Positions 28,265 to 37,802 of a DNA stretch of 64,000 nt are shown here, piece after piece. The translations under genes were made by a program, and so were the position numbers. Origin of the DNA: an uncultured Luteimonas sp. (lineage in GTDB: Bacteria > Pseudomonadota > Gammaproteobacteria > Xanthomonadales > Xanthomonadaceae); contig CAKTDC010000011.1 in assembly GCA_934541015.1 (NCBI GenBank), forward strand, positions 1-64,000. The letters are read 5' to 3'. Numbering within the stretch: position 1 is the first letter of the stretch; the number at the start of each line of letters is the position of its first letter. The notes under the pieces were generated by a model, which was not told the origin of the DNA, made no database searches, and worked only from the letters and a program-made list of their open reading frames with translations.

Positions 28265-28292
28265 ACCCCGGCCGAGGCCGGGGTTTCTGTTT
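28265..28292 (+). terminator. Rho-independent terminator of the ribosomal cluster
   Basis: Perfect 8-bp stem ACCCCGGC (28265-28272) and GCCGGGGT (28277-28284) with loop CGAG, followed by TTCTGTTT. It lies 43 bases after the rplQ stop and ends the ribosomal protein region. Confidence 0.85.
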
Positions 28293-28343
28293 CCGGGCCG
28301 GCCACCGATAATCGACTCCCATCCACATGCTCTCCCTGTCCTG

Positions 28344-28841
28344 ATGAACCCACTGCGCTGGTCGTTCCGGCTCCAGTTCCTGCTGGGCGCGGTCATCTGT
28401 TTCGCGCTGATCGGCTTTGCGATCTTCACCCAGCTGCAGTGGGGGCTGGAGCCGTGCCCGATGTGCATCTTCCAGCGCATCGCGTTCGCGGCCCTGGGAC
28501 TGGTGCTGCTGCTTGCGGCGCTGCAGGCTCCGAAGGGCCGGGCCGGCCGCGGGGTGTGGGCGGTGCTGGGAACGATCGCGGCCGCGGTGGGGGTCGGGGT
28601 CGCGGGCCGCCACGTGTGGATCCAGCTCAATCCGCCCGAGATCCCCTCCTGCGGTGCCCCGTTCGCGTTCCTGCGCGAGACCATGGACACGCCGAGCCTG
28701 ATCCGCCAGGTGCTGACCGGAACCGGAGACTGCGGCGCGATCGACTGGACCTTCCTGGGCCTGTCGATGCCCTGGTGGAGCCTGGTCTGGTTCGTGCTGC
28801 TCGGCGCCTGGGCGCTGTACGCCGGACTGCGCAGGGGCTGA
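28344..28841 (+). CDS. dsbB: Disulfide bond formation protein DsbB
   Basis: 165-residue inner-membrane protein that re-oxidises periplasmic DsbA and passes electrons to quinone. Four hydrophobic segments are visible. The first periplasmic loop has the CxxC pair in EPCPMCIFQR (about residues 38-41), and the second has Cys in PSCGAPFAFL and GTGDCGAIDW. The ATG at 28344 (MNPLRWSFRLQFLLG) starts 51 bases after the ribosomal terminator. Confidence 0.93.
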   Translation: MNPLRWSFRLQFLLGAVICFALIGFAIFTQLQWGLEPCPMCIFQRIAFAALGLVLLLAALQAPKGRAGRGVWAVLGTIAAAVGVGVAGRHVWIQLNPPEIPSCGAPFAFLRETMDTPSLIRQVLTGTGDCGAIDWTFLGLSMPWWSLVWFVLLGAWALYAGLRRG

Positions 28842-28893
28842 CCGGCGGCAACGGTTGCAGCTGCAATTGACGCAACGCAGCAAGGGGCGCACC

Positions 28894-30315
28894 ATGACCG
28901 ATCCCGCTGAAGTACGTCCCATGAACAGGCCCGACCGCACCCTCCAGGCAGTGAACATCCCCTCCGAATGGCATCCCGGCAGCTGGCGCTCGCGCCCGGC
29001 GCTGCAGATGCCGACCTATCCGGACGAGGACGTGCTTGCCGAGGTGCAGGAGGAGCTGCGCGCGCTGCCGCCGCTGGTGACCTCGCGCGAGATCCTCTCG
29101 CTCAAGCAGCAGCTGGCCGAGGCGCAGGAAGGCAAGCGCTTCCTGCTGCAGGGCGGCGACTGCGCGGAAACCTTCGCCGAGTGCAGTTCGGAGATCATCT
29201 CCAACCGCCTGAAGGTGCTGCTGCAGATGAGCCTGGTGCTGGTGCACGGGATGAAGCTGCCGGTGGTGCGCGTGGGCCGCTTTGCCGGGCAGTATGCCAA
29301 GCCGCGTTCGGCCGACATGGAGACCCGCGGCGAGGTGTCGCTGCCGAGCTACCGCGGCGACATCGTCAACCGCCCGGACTTCAGCGCCGAGGCGCGGGTG
29401 CCGGATCCGCGGCGCATGGTCAAGGCGCATGCGCGCTCGGCCATGACCATGAATTTCGTGCGTTCGCTGATCGACGGCGGCTTCGCCGACCTGCACCACC
29501 CCGAGTACTGGGGCCTGGGCTGGGTCAGCCAGTCGCCGCTCGCGGGCGAATACCAGAAGATGGTCGCGGGCATCGGCGACGCCGTGCGCTTCATGGAGAC
29601 GCTGGCCGGCCGCCAGATCCACAGCCTGAACCGCGTCGAGTTCTACACCTCGCACGAGGCGCTGCTGCTGCCGTACGAGGAGGCGCAGACCCGGCAGGTG
29701 CCGCGGCAGTGGGGCTGGTTCAATCTCAGCACGCACTTCCCGTGGGTGGGCATGCGCACCGCCGCGCTCGACGGCGCCCACGCCGAGTACTTCCGCGGCA
29801 TCCGCAACCCGATCGCGGTGAAGGTCGGCCCGTCGGTGACGCCGGACCAGCTGCTGAAGCTGGTCGACCTGCTCAATCCGGACGACGAGCCCGGCCGCCT
29901 GGGCCTGATCCACCGCATGGGGGCGACCCAGGTGGCGGAGAAGCTGCCGCCGCTGCTCGACGCGGTGAAGCGCGAAGGCCGCCGCGTGCTGTGGATCTGC
30001 GACGCCATGCACGGCAACACCGAGTCGACCAGCAACGGCTACAAGACGCGGCGCTTCGACAACATCCGCAGCGAGATCGAGCAGTCCTTCGACATCCATG
30101 CCGCGGCCGGCACCCGCCTGGGCGGCGTGCACCTGGAGCTGACCGGCGAGGACGTCACCGAATGCATCGGCGGTGCGCGCGACCTGACCGAGGTCGATCT
30201 CGGTCGCGCCTACCGGTCGACCGTGGATCCGCGCCTGAACTACGAGCAGGCGCTGGAAACGGCAATGCTGATCGTGCGCAAGCACGCCCAGCTCAATCCC
30301 CCGGTTCCCGCCTGA
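28894..30315 (+). CDS. Class II 3-deoxy-7-phosphoheptulonate (DAHP) synthase
   Basis: First enzyme of the shikimate pathway, condensing phosphoenolpyruvate with erythrose 4-phosphate. It belongs to the plant-type class II family, the usual form in Xanthomonadaceae. Length is about 473 residues from the ATG at 28894; a TTG at 28855 or an ATG at 28921 are alternatives. Diagnostic segments are LLQGGDCAETFAE, RVGRFAGQYAKPRSA, NRVEFYTSHEALLLPYEEAQ, HFPWVGMRT, NPIAVKVGPS, LWICDAMHGNTE and GGVHLELTGEDVTECIGG. Metal and phosphate ligands (Cys, His, Glu, Asp) are intact. It stands alone, 52 bases after dsbB. Confidence 0.93.
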   Translation: MTDPAEVRPMNRPDRTLQAVNIPSEWHPGSWRSRPALQMPTYPDEDVLAEVQEELRALPPLVTSREILSLKQQLAEAQEGKRFLLQGGDCAETFAECSSEIISNRLKVLLQMSLVLVHGMKLPVVRVGRFAGQYAKPRSADMETRGEVSLPSYRGDIVNRPDFSAEARVPDPRRMVKAHARSAMTMNFVRSLIDGGFADLHHPEYWGLGWVSQSPLAGEYQKMVAGIGDAVRFMETLAGRQIHSLNRVEFYTSHEALLLPYEEAQTRQVPRQWGWFNLSTHFPWVGMRTAALDGAHAEYFRGIRNPIAVKVGPSVTPDQLLKLVDLLNPDDEPGRLGLIHRMGATQVAEKLPPLLDAVKREGRRVLWICDAMHGNTESTSNGYKTRRFDNIRSEIEQSFDIHAAAGTRLGGVHLELTGEDVTECIGGARDLTEVDLGRAYRSTVDPRLNYEQALETAMLIVRKHAQLNPPVPA

Positions 30316-30345
30316 TCGCCGCGCACTGCGCGGGCGCAGCGGTCG

Positions 30346-30882
30346 TCAGCGGCCGCCGTGGCGCCTGCGCGCGAGGTCCTGGGCCAGCACCAGGACGATG
30401 AGCAGGTTTGCTGCGAGCACCGCGACGCCTGGCCAGCCGGGCCGCTGGACCAGCGCGTACAGTTCGAGCGGGATGTAGACCGCGGCGGAGATGCAGCCGA
30501 ACCACGAGGCCCAGGCGCGTGCGCGCCAGAGCCCCCAGGCTTCGACCAGGCGCATCAGGCCATAGGCGAGCACGACGGCGGCGGCGATGTGGACGGTGCC
30601 GGCGTCGATGCGCTGTAACAGCCAGCCGGTGATGCCGCGCCCGGGACTCAGTCCGAAGGCCGCGACCAGTCCCGCCAGCCACTGCTGCAGCACCACGGGC
30701 CCCGCCAGGTACAGGCCCCCGGCGCCGGCCAGCGCGAGCAGGCCCTTGAGACCTTCGAGCAGGGCGATCGCGCGCACCCCGGTGCGTGCGCGTGTTTCCG
30801 GGCCGCCAGCGGGCTGCGCGTCGCCGACCCCGGGCGCCTTTGCGAGGATCTCCGTCGCCGTCTGGCCGTCGGGCGTGTTCAC
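30346..30882 (-). CDS. DUF2127-like integral membrane protein
   Basis: 178-residue protein of unknown function with four predicted membrane segments: [50 protein letters not shown] and [16 protein letters not shown]. The pattern [15 protein letters not shown] followed by [19 protein letters not shown] fits the DUF2127 family. It begins with GTG at 30882. It converges on the DAHP synthase gene and lies downstream of typA on the same strand, 61 bases away. Confidence 0.75.
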   Translation of the reverse strand: MNTPDGQTATEILAKAPGVGDAQPAGGPETRARTGVRAIALLEGLKGLLALAGAGGLYLAGPVVLQQWLAGLVAAFGLSPGRGITGWLLQRIDAGTVHIAAAVVLAYGLMRLVEAWGLWRARAWASWFGCISAAVYIPLELYALVQRPGWPGVAVLAANLLIVLVLAQDLARRRHGGR

Positions 30883-30943
30883 GCCAGCCCGGCCCGCTCG
30901 GAAACGGCGGGAAGCGGCCCGCCGGCGGCGAAAGGCGTGCCGC

Positions 30944-32773
30944 TCACGCCGCCCGGCTGGCGCGCTTGCGGTCGCTCTCCGACAGCAGCTTCTTGCGCAG
31001 GCGGATCGCCCTGGGCGTGACCTCGACCAGCTCGTCCTCCTCCACGAACTCCAGCGCCTGCTCCAGCGACATCCGGATCGGCGGCGTCAGCGAGATCGCG
31101 TCGTCCTTGCCCGAGGCGCGGACGTTGGTCAGCTGCTTTTCGCGCAGGGCGTTGACCACCAGGTCGTTGTCCTTGGCGTGGATGCCCACGAGCATGCCCT
31201 CGTAGATATCGGCGCCGGCGTCGACCAGCAGGCGGCCGCGCTCCTGCAGCCCCATCAGCGCGTAGCCCGGGGCCTTGCCCTGGCCGTTGGAGATCATCAC
31301 GCCGTTGGGGCGCCTGGCGATCGAGCCCTCGGCCTTCGGGCCGTAGTGGTCGAAGATGTGGAACAGCAGGCCGCTGCCGGAGGTGAGGGTCTTGAACTCG
31401 TTCTGGAAGCCGATCAGCCCGCGCGCCGGGATGATGTAGTCCAGGCGCACGCGGCCCTTGCCGTCCATCTCCATCGAGTTCAGCTGCGCCTTGCGCGTGC
31501 CCAGGCGCTCCATCACGCCGCCCTGGTGCTCGTCCTCGACGTCGACCACCAGGTGCTCGTAGGGCTCCTGCAGCACGCCGTCGATTTCGCGGATGATCAC
31601 CTCGGGCCGCGACACGCCCAGTTCGTAGCCCTCGCGGCGCATGGTCTCGATCAGCACCGACAGGTGCAGCTCGCCGCGGCCGGAGACCTTGAAGCGGTCC
31701 GGATCCGCGGTGTCCTCGACCCGCAGCGCGACGTTGTGCAGGGTTTCGCGCGCCAGCCGCTCGCGGATCTGGCGGCTGGTGAGGAACCTGCCGCCGGAAT
31801 ATTCCTTCTGCCCGGCGAAGGGCGAGTTGTTGACCTGGAAGGTCATCGAGATCGTCGGCTCGTCGACGGTCAGGGCCGGCAGTGCCTCGGCGGCGGCGGG
31901 ATCGGCGAGCGTGTCGGAGATCGACAGGCCCTCGACGCCGGACACCGCGATGATGTCGCCGGCCCGGGCCTCGTCCACCTCGTGGCGCTCCAGGCCGAGG
32001 AAGCCGAGCACCTGCAGCACCTTGCCGCTGCGCTTCCGGCCTTCGCGGTCGATGATGGCGACCGGCATGTTGGTGCGCACCTTGCCGCGCTGGATGCGGC
32101 CGATGCCGATCAGGCCGACGTAGCTGTTGTAGTCGAGCTGGCTGATGCGCATCTGGAACGGACCGTCCAGGTCCACCGGCGGCGCCGGCACGTGCTGCAT
32201 GATCGCCTCGTACAGCGGTGTCATGTCACCCGAGCGCACGTCCTCGGTGAGGCCGGCATAGCCGTTGAGGCCCGAGGCGTAGATGATCGGGAAGTCCATC
32301 TGCTCGGAGGTGGCGCCGAGGCGGTCGAACAGGTCCCAGACCTGCTCGACCACCCATTCCGGGCGGGCGCCCGGGCGGTCGACCTTGTTCACCACGACGA
32401 TCGGCTTGAAGCCCATCGCGAAGGCCTTCTGGGTCACGAAGCGCGTCTGCGGCATCGGCCCGTCCATGGCGTCGACCAGCAGCAGCACCGAGTCGACCAT
32501 CGACAGCACCCGCTCGACCTCGCCGCCGAAGTCGGCGTGGCCGGGGGTGTCGACGATGTTGATGCGGTTGCCGTTCCAGTCGATCGCGGTGTTCTTGGCC
32601 AGGATGGTGATGCCGCGTTCCTTCTCCTGGTCGTTGCTGTCCATCACCCGTTCGGCGAGGACGGTGCGTTCGTTCAGGGTGCCGGACTGCTTGAGCAGCT
32701 GGTCGACGAGGGTGGTCTTGCCGTGGTCGACGTGGGCGACGATGGCGATGTTGCGCAGGCGTTGGATGGACAT
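30944..32773 (-). CDS. typA: Ribosome-associated GTPase TypA/BipA
   Basis: 609-residue translational GTPase of the EF-G type acting in 50S assembly and stress or cold adaptation. G motifs are [10 protein letters not shown] (about 15-22), DTPGHADFG and [10 protein letters not shown]; the switch region has [10 protein letters not shown]. The C-terminal BipA-specific domain includes [16 protein letters not shown] sequence ([20 protein letters not shown]). The ATG at 32773 ([20 protein letters not shown]) is chosen over a much longer frame. A minus-strand TATAAT lies about 75 bases upstream. Confidence 0.96.
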   Translation of the reverse strand: MSIQRLRNIAIVAHVDHGKTTLVDQLLKQSGTLNERTVLAERVMDSNDQEKERGITILAKNTAIDWNGNRINIVDTPGHADFGGEVERVLSMVDSVLLLVDAMDGPMPQTRFVTQKAFAMGFKPIVVVNKVDRPGARPEWVVEQVWDLFDRLGATSEQMDFPIIYASGLNGYAGLTEDVRSGDMTPLYEAIMQHVPAPPVDLDGPFQMRISQLDYNSYVGLIGIGRIQRGKVRTNMPVAIIDREGRKRSGKVLQVLGFLGLERHEVDEARAGDIIAVSGVEGLSISDTLADPAAAEALPALTVDEPTISMTFQVNNSPFAGQKEYSGGRFLTSRQIRERLARETLHNVALRVEDTADPDRFKVSGRGELHLSVLIETMRREGYELGVSRPEVIIREIDGVLQEPYEHLVVDVEDEHQGGVMERLGTRKAQLNSMEMDGKGRVRLDYIIPARGLIGFQNEFKTLTSGSGLLFHIFDHYGPKAEGSIARRPNGVMISNGQGKAPGYALMGLQERGRLLVDAGADIYEGMLVGIHAKDNDLVVNALREKQLTNVRASGKDDAISLTPPIRMSLEQALEFVEEDELVEVTPRAIRLRKKLLSESDRKRASRAA

Positions 32774-32848
32774 GGATTCGGGCACCGGGGCAGCCGCACC
32801 CCCGTGCCGGAGGGCAGGGCGCAGGCTGGGACGGGAGGGAAGCCGGGT

Positions 32849-32854
32849 ATTATA
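32849..32854 (-). promoter_or_regulatory. Candidate typA -10 element
   Basis: A perfect TATAAT on the minus strand in the typA-ppiB divergent region; on the plus strand the same bases read TATTATA and could also serve the cyclophilin gene. No good -35 is seen on either strand. Confidence 0.4.
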
Positions 32855-32896
32855 GCGGGTCTGTCGCCCCATCCGGGGCATCCGGAGCTGAATCAC

Positions 32897-33391
32897 ATGA
32901 GCCTGTTCGCCGTTTTCGATACCGACCGTGGCGCCATCAAGGTCGAGCTGCTGGCCGACAAGGCCCCGCTGACCGTCGCCAACTTCGTCAACCTGGCCCG
33001 CCGCGGGTTCTATGACGGGCTGAACTTCCACCGCGTGATCGCCGATTTCATGATCCAGGGTGGCTGCCCCCAGGGCACCGGCACCGGTGGCCCGGGCTAC
33101 CGCTTCGAGGACGAGACCGGCAACGGCGTGGCCCACGAGCGCGGGGTGCTGTCGATGGCCAACGCCGGTCCGAACACCAACGGCAGCCAGTTCTTCATCA
33201 CCCACATCAAGACCGACTGGCTGGACGGCAAGCACACCGTGTTCGGCAAGGTGGTCGAGGGCCTGGACGTGGTCGACGCGGTGAAGCAGGGCGACGGCAT
33301 CAAGTCGCTGAAGATCGAGGGCGAGGCCGATGCCGCGCTGGCGGCCAGGGCCGACCGTGTGGCGGAGTGGAACCGGATCCTCGCCGCCTGA
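32897..33391 (+). CDS. ppiB: Cyclophilin-type peptidyl-prolyl cis-trans isomerase
   Basis: 164-residue cytoplasmic cyclophilin (no signal peptide). The active-site segments are [40 protein letters not shown] and [13 protein letters not shown]. It catalyses proline isomerisation during folding. The start at 32897 ([18 protein letters not shown]) matches PpiB. Divergent from typA. Confidence 0.94.
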   Translation: MSLFAVFDTDRGAIKVELLADKAPLTVANFVNLARRGFYDGLNFHRVIADFMIQGGCPQGTGTGGPGYRFEDETGNGVAHERGVLSMANAGPNTNGSQFFITHIKTDWLDGKHTVFGKVVEGLDVVDAVKQGDGIKSLKIEGEADAALAARADRVAEWNRILAA

Positions 33392-33557
33392 TCCCCCGTG
33401 ACCGGACTTGCCCGACGCGCTGCGCCGGGCAGGACGGCTCCGCGCCGGCTACCGGGACGGGGTCCAAGTGCCAGCCCGTGCTAGTATTCCGCGTTGCAGC
33501 ACGGCTGGGGTCGCCGCCCCGCCGCAAGCCATTTCGCCCACTCTCGCAGGTCCCGAC

Positions 33558-34763
33558 ATGCCGCAACTCGCCCGCCGCATGGGCCGCGCCAGGCAGAGCG
33601 CGATCATGCTCGTCGCCGAAAAGGCGCGGCAGCTCAAGGCGCAGGGGCGCGACATCATCGGCTTCTCGATCGGGGTGCCCAACTTCCTGCCCGGCGCGCA
33701 CGTCTACGAGGCCGCGCGCGCCGCGCTCGAGCGCGACTCGGGGCAGTACGGCAGCAACCGCGGCTCGGACGCGCTGCTCGACGCCTTCCTGGGCCACCTG
33801 CAGTCGCTGGGGCTGAACGGTTACGGCCGCGCCAACTGCGCCACCGGCATCGGCGCCAAGCACATCCTCTACAACCTGTGCGAGGCGCTGCTCGACGAGG
33901 GCGACGGGCTGGCCTTTCCCACGCCGTACTGGACCACCTATCTCGACATCGGCGAGCTGCTGGGCGCCGATGTGCAGCTGCTGCCGTGCCCGCCGGAGCA
34001 GGACTACAAGCTGGTGCCCGCGCAGCTCGACGCCGCGCTGGCCAGGAAGCCGAAAGTCTTCCTGTTCAACAATCCTTCCAACCCGACGGGCATGGTGTAC
34101 ACCGCCGCGGAGATCGCCGCGCTGGCCGAGGTCATCGCCGCGCACCCGGACACCTGGGTGATCACCGACGACATCTACAACCGCATGGTGTTCGACGGCG
34201 TGGGCTACCACAACTTCGTGCAGGCCCGACCGGATCTTCGCGACCGGGTGATCTTCGTCGACTCGCTGTCCAAGACCTGGGGCATGCCAGGCTGGCGGGC
34301 GGGCTTCATGGCCGGGCCGGAGCCGGTGGCCGCGGCGCTGACCGCGCTCAATTCGACCCACGTCACCAGCCTGCCGGAAGTCGTGACCGCTGCCGCCATT
34401 GCCGCGCTCTCCGGGCCGCAGGACGTGCCCGACGCGAAACGCGTCGAGTTCCAGGACAAGCGCGACCAGGTGATGGCCGCGCTGGCGCGGATTCCCGGCG
34501 TGGCCTGCCCGCGTCCGCAGGGCGCGTTCTACGTGTTCCCGGACATCAGCGTGGCGTTCGGAAAGACGCATGCGCCGTCGGGCACGAAGATCGGCAGCGA
34601 TGTCGAGCTGTGCAACCTGCTGCTCGATGCCAAGGGCGTGGCCTGCGTGCCCGGCTCGGCCTTCGGCGAGCCGCGGGCGATCCGGATCAGCTACACCTGC
34701 CCGACGCCGCAGCTGGCGCCCGGCATGGAGCGGATCCGGGAGCTGTTCGCCGAACTTGTCTGA
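33558..34763 (+). CDS. PLP-dependent class I/II aminotransferase (aspartate aminotransferase-like)
   Basis: 401-residue fold-type I aminotransferase. It keeps NNPSNPTGMVYT (substrate and PLP contacts), ITDDIYNRMVF (Asp and Tyr contacting PLP), and the PLP lysine in VDSLSKTWGMPGWRAGFM, followed by a C-terminal arginine in EPRAIRISY. Aspartate or aromatic amino acids are the likely substrates, but family membership alone does not settle this. Start at 33558 (MPQLARRMGRARQSAIMLVA). The 166-base gap upstream shows a weak TAGTAT. It is followed 15 bases later by the glutaredoxin gene. Confidence 0.87.
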   Translation: MPQLARRMGRARQSAIMLVAEKARQLKAQGRDIIGFSIGVPNFLPGAHVYEAARAALERDSGQYGSNRGSDALLDAFLGHLQSLGLNGYGRANCATGIGAKHILYNLCEALLDEGDGLAFPTPYWTTYLDIGELLGADVQLLPCPPEQDYKLVPAQLDAALARKPKVFLFNNPSNPTGMVYTAAEIAALAEVIAAHPDTWVITDDIYNRMVFDGVGYHNFVQARPDLRDRVIFVDSLSKTWGMPGWRAGFMAGPEPVAAALTALNSTHVTSLPEVVTAAAIAALSGPQDVPDAKRVEFQDKRDQVMAALARIPGVACPRPQGAFYVFPDISVAFGKTHAPSGTKIGSDVELCNLLLDAKGVACVPGSAFGEPRAIRISYTCPTPQLAPGMERIRELFAELV

Positions 34764-34778
34764 GCGGAGGCGCTGCGG

Positions 34779-35135
34779 ATGCGGATACTCGGGCTTCTCC
34801 TGGTGGTGGCGCTGGTCGGCGCCGGGATGCACTTGTTCGGCAACCGCGAGCCGGAGCTGCATCCGGACGATCCGCGCAACGGCACCGGCGACGATCGCAT
34901 CGTGATGCTGGCCGCGGAGTGGTGCGGCTACTGCCGCAAGCAGCGCAAGGATTTCGAACTGGCGAACGTCCGCTACCGGCTGCTCGACATCGACACGCCC
35001 GAGGGCGATCGCGCGATGCGCGCGCTGGGCAAGCGCGGCGTTCCGGTGACGGTGATCGGCCAGGACGTGGTGAGCGGCTACAACACGGCCGCATTGGACG
35101 AAAAGCTGATTCCGCTGGGATACCGGGTCTACTAG
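34779..35135 (+). CDS. Membrane-anchored glutaredoxin-like protein
   Basis: 118-residue thiol-disulfide protein. An N-terminal hydrophobic helix (ILGLLLVVALVGAGMHL, residues 3-19) suggests anchoring in the inner membrane with the domain in the periplasm. The glutaredoxin fold contains the CxxC pair C49/C52 (AAEWCGYCRKQ), the cis-proline in KRGVPVTVI, and GYNTAALDEKL. It is probably cotranscribed with the aminotransferase gene. The partner protein is unknown. Confidence 0.8.
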   Translation: MRILGLLLVVALVGAGMHLFGNREPELHPDDPRNGTGDDRIVMLAAEWCGYCRKQRKDFELANVRYRLLDIDTPEGDRAMRALGKRGVPVTVIGQDVVSGYNTAALDEKLIPLGYRVY

Positions 35136-35244
35136 TGTCGTGTCCCGATGATCCATCGTGCGTGTGCTGCCCGGTGTCCGATGATGGCGCCGGCGTTGCG
35201 GGCGCGCCACCTGTTTGCCCCCACAAGATGACAAGGAACTACCG

Positions 35245-36228
35245 ATGAAAGCTCCCGTTCGAGTCGCAGTCACCGGCGCCGCCGGCCAGATCGGCTACGC
35301 CCTGCTGTTCCGCATCGCCTCCGGCGAGATGCTGGGCAAGGACCAGCCGGTGATCCTGCAGCTGCTGGAACTGCCGATCGACAAGGCCCAGGCCGCGCTC
35401 AAGGGCGTGATCATGGAGGTCGAGGACTGCGCGTTCCCGCTGCTGGCCGGCATCGTCGGCACCGACGATCCGGAAGTGGCGTTCAAGGACGCCGACTACG
35501 CCCTGCTGGTCGGCGCGCGTCCGCGCGGCCCGGGCATGGAGCGCAAGGACCTGTTGCTGGAGAACGCGAAGATCTTCACCGCCCAGGGCGCGGCGCTGAA
35601 CAAGGTCGCCAGCCGCAACGTGAAGGTGCTGGTGGTCGGCAACCCGGCCAACACCAACGCCTACATCGCGATGAAGTCCGCGCCCGACCTGCCGGCGAAG
35701 AACTTCACCGCCATGCTCCGCCTCGACCACAATCGCGCGCTGAGCCAGCTGGCCGGCAAGGCCGGCGTGGCCGTGGGCGATATCGAGAAGCTGGTGGTGT
35801 GGGGCAACCACAGCCCGACGATGTATCCGGACTACCGCTTCGCGACGGCCGGGGGCGAGTCCCTGAAGGACCGCATCAACGATGCGGACTGGAACGCGAA
35901 CGAGTTCATTCCGAAGGTGGGCAAGCGCGGCGCGGCGATCATCGAGGCGCGCGGGCTGTCGTCGGCGGCTTCGGCGGCCAATGCGGCGATCGACCACATC
36001 CGCGACTGGGCACTGGGCAGCAACGGCAAGTGGGTGACGATGGGCATCCCGTCCGATGGGTCCTACGGCATCCCGGAGGGCGTGATCTTCGGCTTCGCGG
36101 TCACCACGGAGAACGGCGAGTACACGATGGTCCGCGACCTGCCGGTCGACGACTTCAGCCGGCAGGCCATCGACAGGACCCTGGCCGAACTCGAGGAAGA
36201 GCGCAGCGGCGTGGCGCATCTGCTCTGA
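35245..36228 (+). CDS. mdh: Malate dehydrogenase
   Basis: 327-residue NAD-dependent malate dehydrogenase of the TCA cycle, the cytosolic-type form common in Xanthomonadaceae. Rossmann motif [20 protein letters not shown] (residues about 9-28), substrate Arg loop [16 protein letters not shown], catalytic His in [12 protein letters not shown] and the NPANTN segment are all present. The ATG at 35245 ([14 protein letters not shown]) has AAGGAA upstream. Followed by a textbook terminator. Confidence 0.97.
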   Translation: MKAPVRVAVTGAAGQIGYALLFRIASGEMLGKDQPVILQLLELPIDKAQAALKGVIMEVEDCAFPLLAGIVGTDDPEVAFKDADYALLVGARPRGPGMERKDLLLENAKIFTAQGAALNKVASRNVKVLVVGNPANTNAYIAMKSAPDLPAKNFTAMLRLDHNRALSQLAGKAGVAVGDIEKLVVWGNHSPTMYPDYRFATAGGESLKDRINDADWNANEFIPKVGKRGAAIIEARGLSSAASAANAAIDHIRDWALGSNGKWVTMGIPSDGSYGIPEGVIFGFAVTTENGEYTMVRDLPVDDFSRQAIDRTLAELEEERSGVAHLL

Positions 36229-36255
36229 GCGGCTGGCGTCAGGGATAACGAGAAG

Positions 36256-36282
36256 CGCCGGGCATCTGCCCGGCGTTTTTTT
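36256..36282 (+). terminator. Rho-independent terminator after mdh
   Basis: Perfect 8-bp stem CGCCGGGC (36256-36263) and GCCCGGCG (36268-36275) with loop ATCT, then seven Ts. The Ts run into CGGTTCTTCTCGCAGGTG, which resembles the end sequence of the element at 46042-46342. Confidence 0.95.
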
Positions 36283-36409
36283 CGGTTCTTCTCGCAGGTG
36301 AGGAGACTGCTTTCACTTCCGCCGTCGGCAGGGCGCGGCGTCCTTCCGAAAATCGATGCGAAAACCCGGGGCCGGCTTTCGAACTTCCCCGCATTCACCG
36401 CATCCGATG

Positions 36410-37747
36410 TCAGGGCCAGGGCATCCCGGGATCGACATCGCGGTCCAGCGTCCACACGATCTCGCGCCCATCCGGGTCGCGGCTGAGGTGGAAGTTCGCG
36501 GGTGCGCCGGTCGCGATGCGCGCGGGTTTGCCCGAGGCATCGGTGGCGGGGACGATGAACAGACCTTTCGCGTTGATCACTTTCCGCGCGGGCGTTCCGG
36601 GCGGAGCGTCGAGATCGCCGATGTCGCTGATGCTGCCCTCGCGCCAGGCCAGCGGGTGGCGGAAGTTCACCAGCAGGTCGGCGCGCGTGCGCGGCTGCCC
36701 GGGCACGGCGAGCGTGGCGCCGCTGATGCGCAGGTCCGGCCAGACCGCGCCGTTCTCGGGCAGGTCCCGGTAGAGGGCCGTCGGCATGCCGGCGTGGCTG
36801 CCGCTGGCGATGCTGTCCAGCGCCGCCACCAGCCCGAGGAAATACAGCTTGCGCAGCTGCTGCTTCTCCGCGTCACCCTCGATGCCGCCGGCTTCGATCA
36901 GCACCGTGCTGGTGCCCCAGGCCGTCGTCATGTCGCCGAAGCCGCGCGGGTTGAAGGTCTCGTCCCAGCGCGCCAGGTGGCCGCCGAGGTAGGGCTCGAG
37001 CGCGGTGCGGATGACGGCTGCGACCTCCATCGCGCGCGCGCGGACGTCGTTGATCTCGTTGGCCTCGTTGTAGGCCGGCGCGAGCAGCGCGATCGCCACC
37101 GCGCGATCGGAGTCCCCGGCGCGATAGCCCGGCCGCTGGTCGTGCAGGTTGAAGCCGTAGGCCGGGCGGATCCGGTCGTGCAGCGCCTTGAGCGTCTGCC
37201 CCTCGGGCGTGGCCAGGCGGCGTGCGTCGCGGTTGATGTCGATGCCCTGCGCGTTGCGGCGCTGGAAGCGCGCGGCGCCGTCGGGATTCACGATCGGCAT
37301 GAAGTGCAGGGTGGTGCCCTGGCGCAGCCGCTGCACCAGCGGGTGGCGCGGGTGTTCGCCGAGGAAGCGGAACAGATCGGCCAGGGCCATGGTCGCGGTG
37401 CTCTCGTCGCCGTGCATCTGCGACCACAGCAGCACCCGCGTGCGGCCCTTGCCCCAGCTGACGTGGCGCAGCGGGCGGTCCTCGACGCTGCTGCCGATCT
37501 TCTCGACCCGGAATCCCGCGCTGCGGCCGAGCATGGGCAGGGCGATGTCCCACCAGTGCCCCGCATCGAAGTCGCGCTCGTCCAGGCCCGGCGCGCGCAG
37601 CGCGTCGTCGTAGAGAGCGTCGAGCGCGGGCAGCCACTCCGGAGCGGCGGGAACTCCGGCGGGCTGCGCGGCGGGCGCCGGATCCGTCGCGGCGCGCGCA
37701 TCGACGCAGGAGAGGGTCAGCAGCAGCAACAGGACAGGCAGGCGCAT
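36410..37747 (-). CDS. Exported M14-family zinc carboxypeptidase
   Basis: 445-residue secreted metallopeptidase. A signal peptide covers about residues 1-19 (LPVLLLLLTLSCVDARA); the Cys14 could make it a lipoprotein, but the lipobox is poor. The HxxE zinc motif is H112/E115 (SQMHGDEST), with NPDGAARFQRRNAQGIDINR and GFNLHDQRPG supplying further family residues and EAGG near the catalytic end. It is much shorter than the M14 protein at 8700. The ATG at 37747 is preferred over an upstream TTG. It stands between mdh (convergent) and the HTH-citrate synthase gene, 55 bases downstream of the latter on the same strand. Confidence 0.85.
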   Translation of the reverse strand: MRLPVLLLLLTLSCVDARAATDPAPAAQPAGVPAAPEWLPALDALYDDALRAPGLDERDFDAGHWWDIALPMLGRSAGFRVEKIGSSVEDRPLRHVSWGKGRTRVLLWSQMHGDESTATMALADLFRFLGEHPRHPLVQRLRQGTTLHFMPIVNPDGAARFQRRNAQGIDINRDARRLATPEGQTLKALHDRIRPAYGFNLHDQRPGYRAGDSDRAVAIALLAPAYNEANEINDVRARAMEVAAVIRTALEPYLGGHLARWDETFNPRGFGDMTTAWGTSTVLIEAGGIEGDAEKQQLRKLYFLGLVAALDSIASGSHAGMPTALYRDLPENGAVWPDLRISGATLAVPGQPRTRADLLVNFRHPLAWREGSISDIGDLDAPPGTPARKVINAKGLFIVPATDASGKPARIATGAPANFHLSRDPDGREIVWTLDRDVDPGMPWP

Positions 37748-37802
37748 GCGCGTCAACGGGAGTCTGGGGGCAGGGGCAAGGTTCGCACGCGCGTCGGCGA
37801 TG

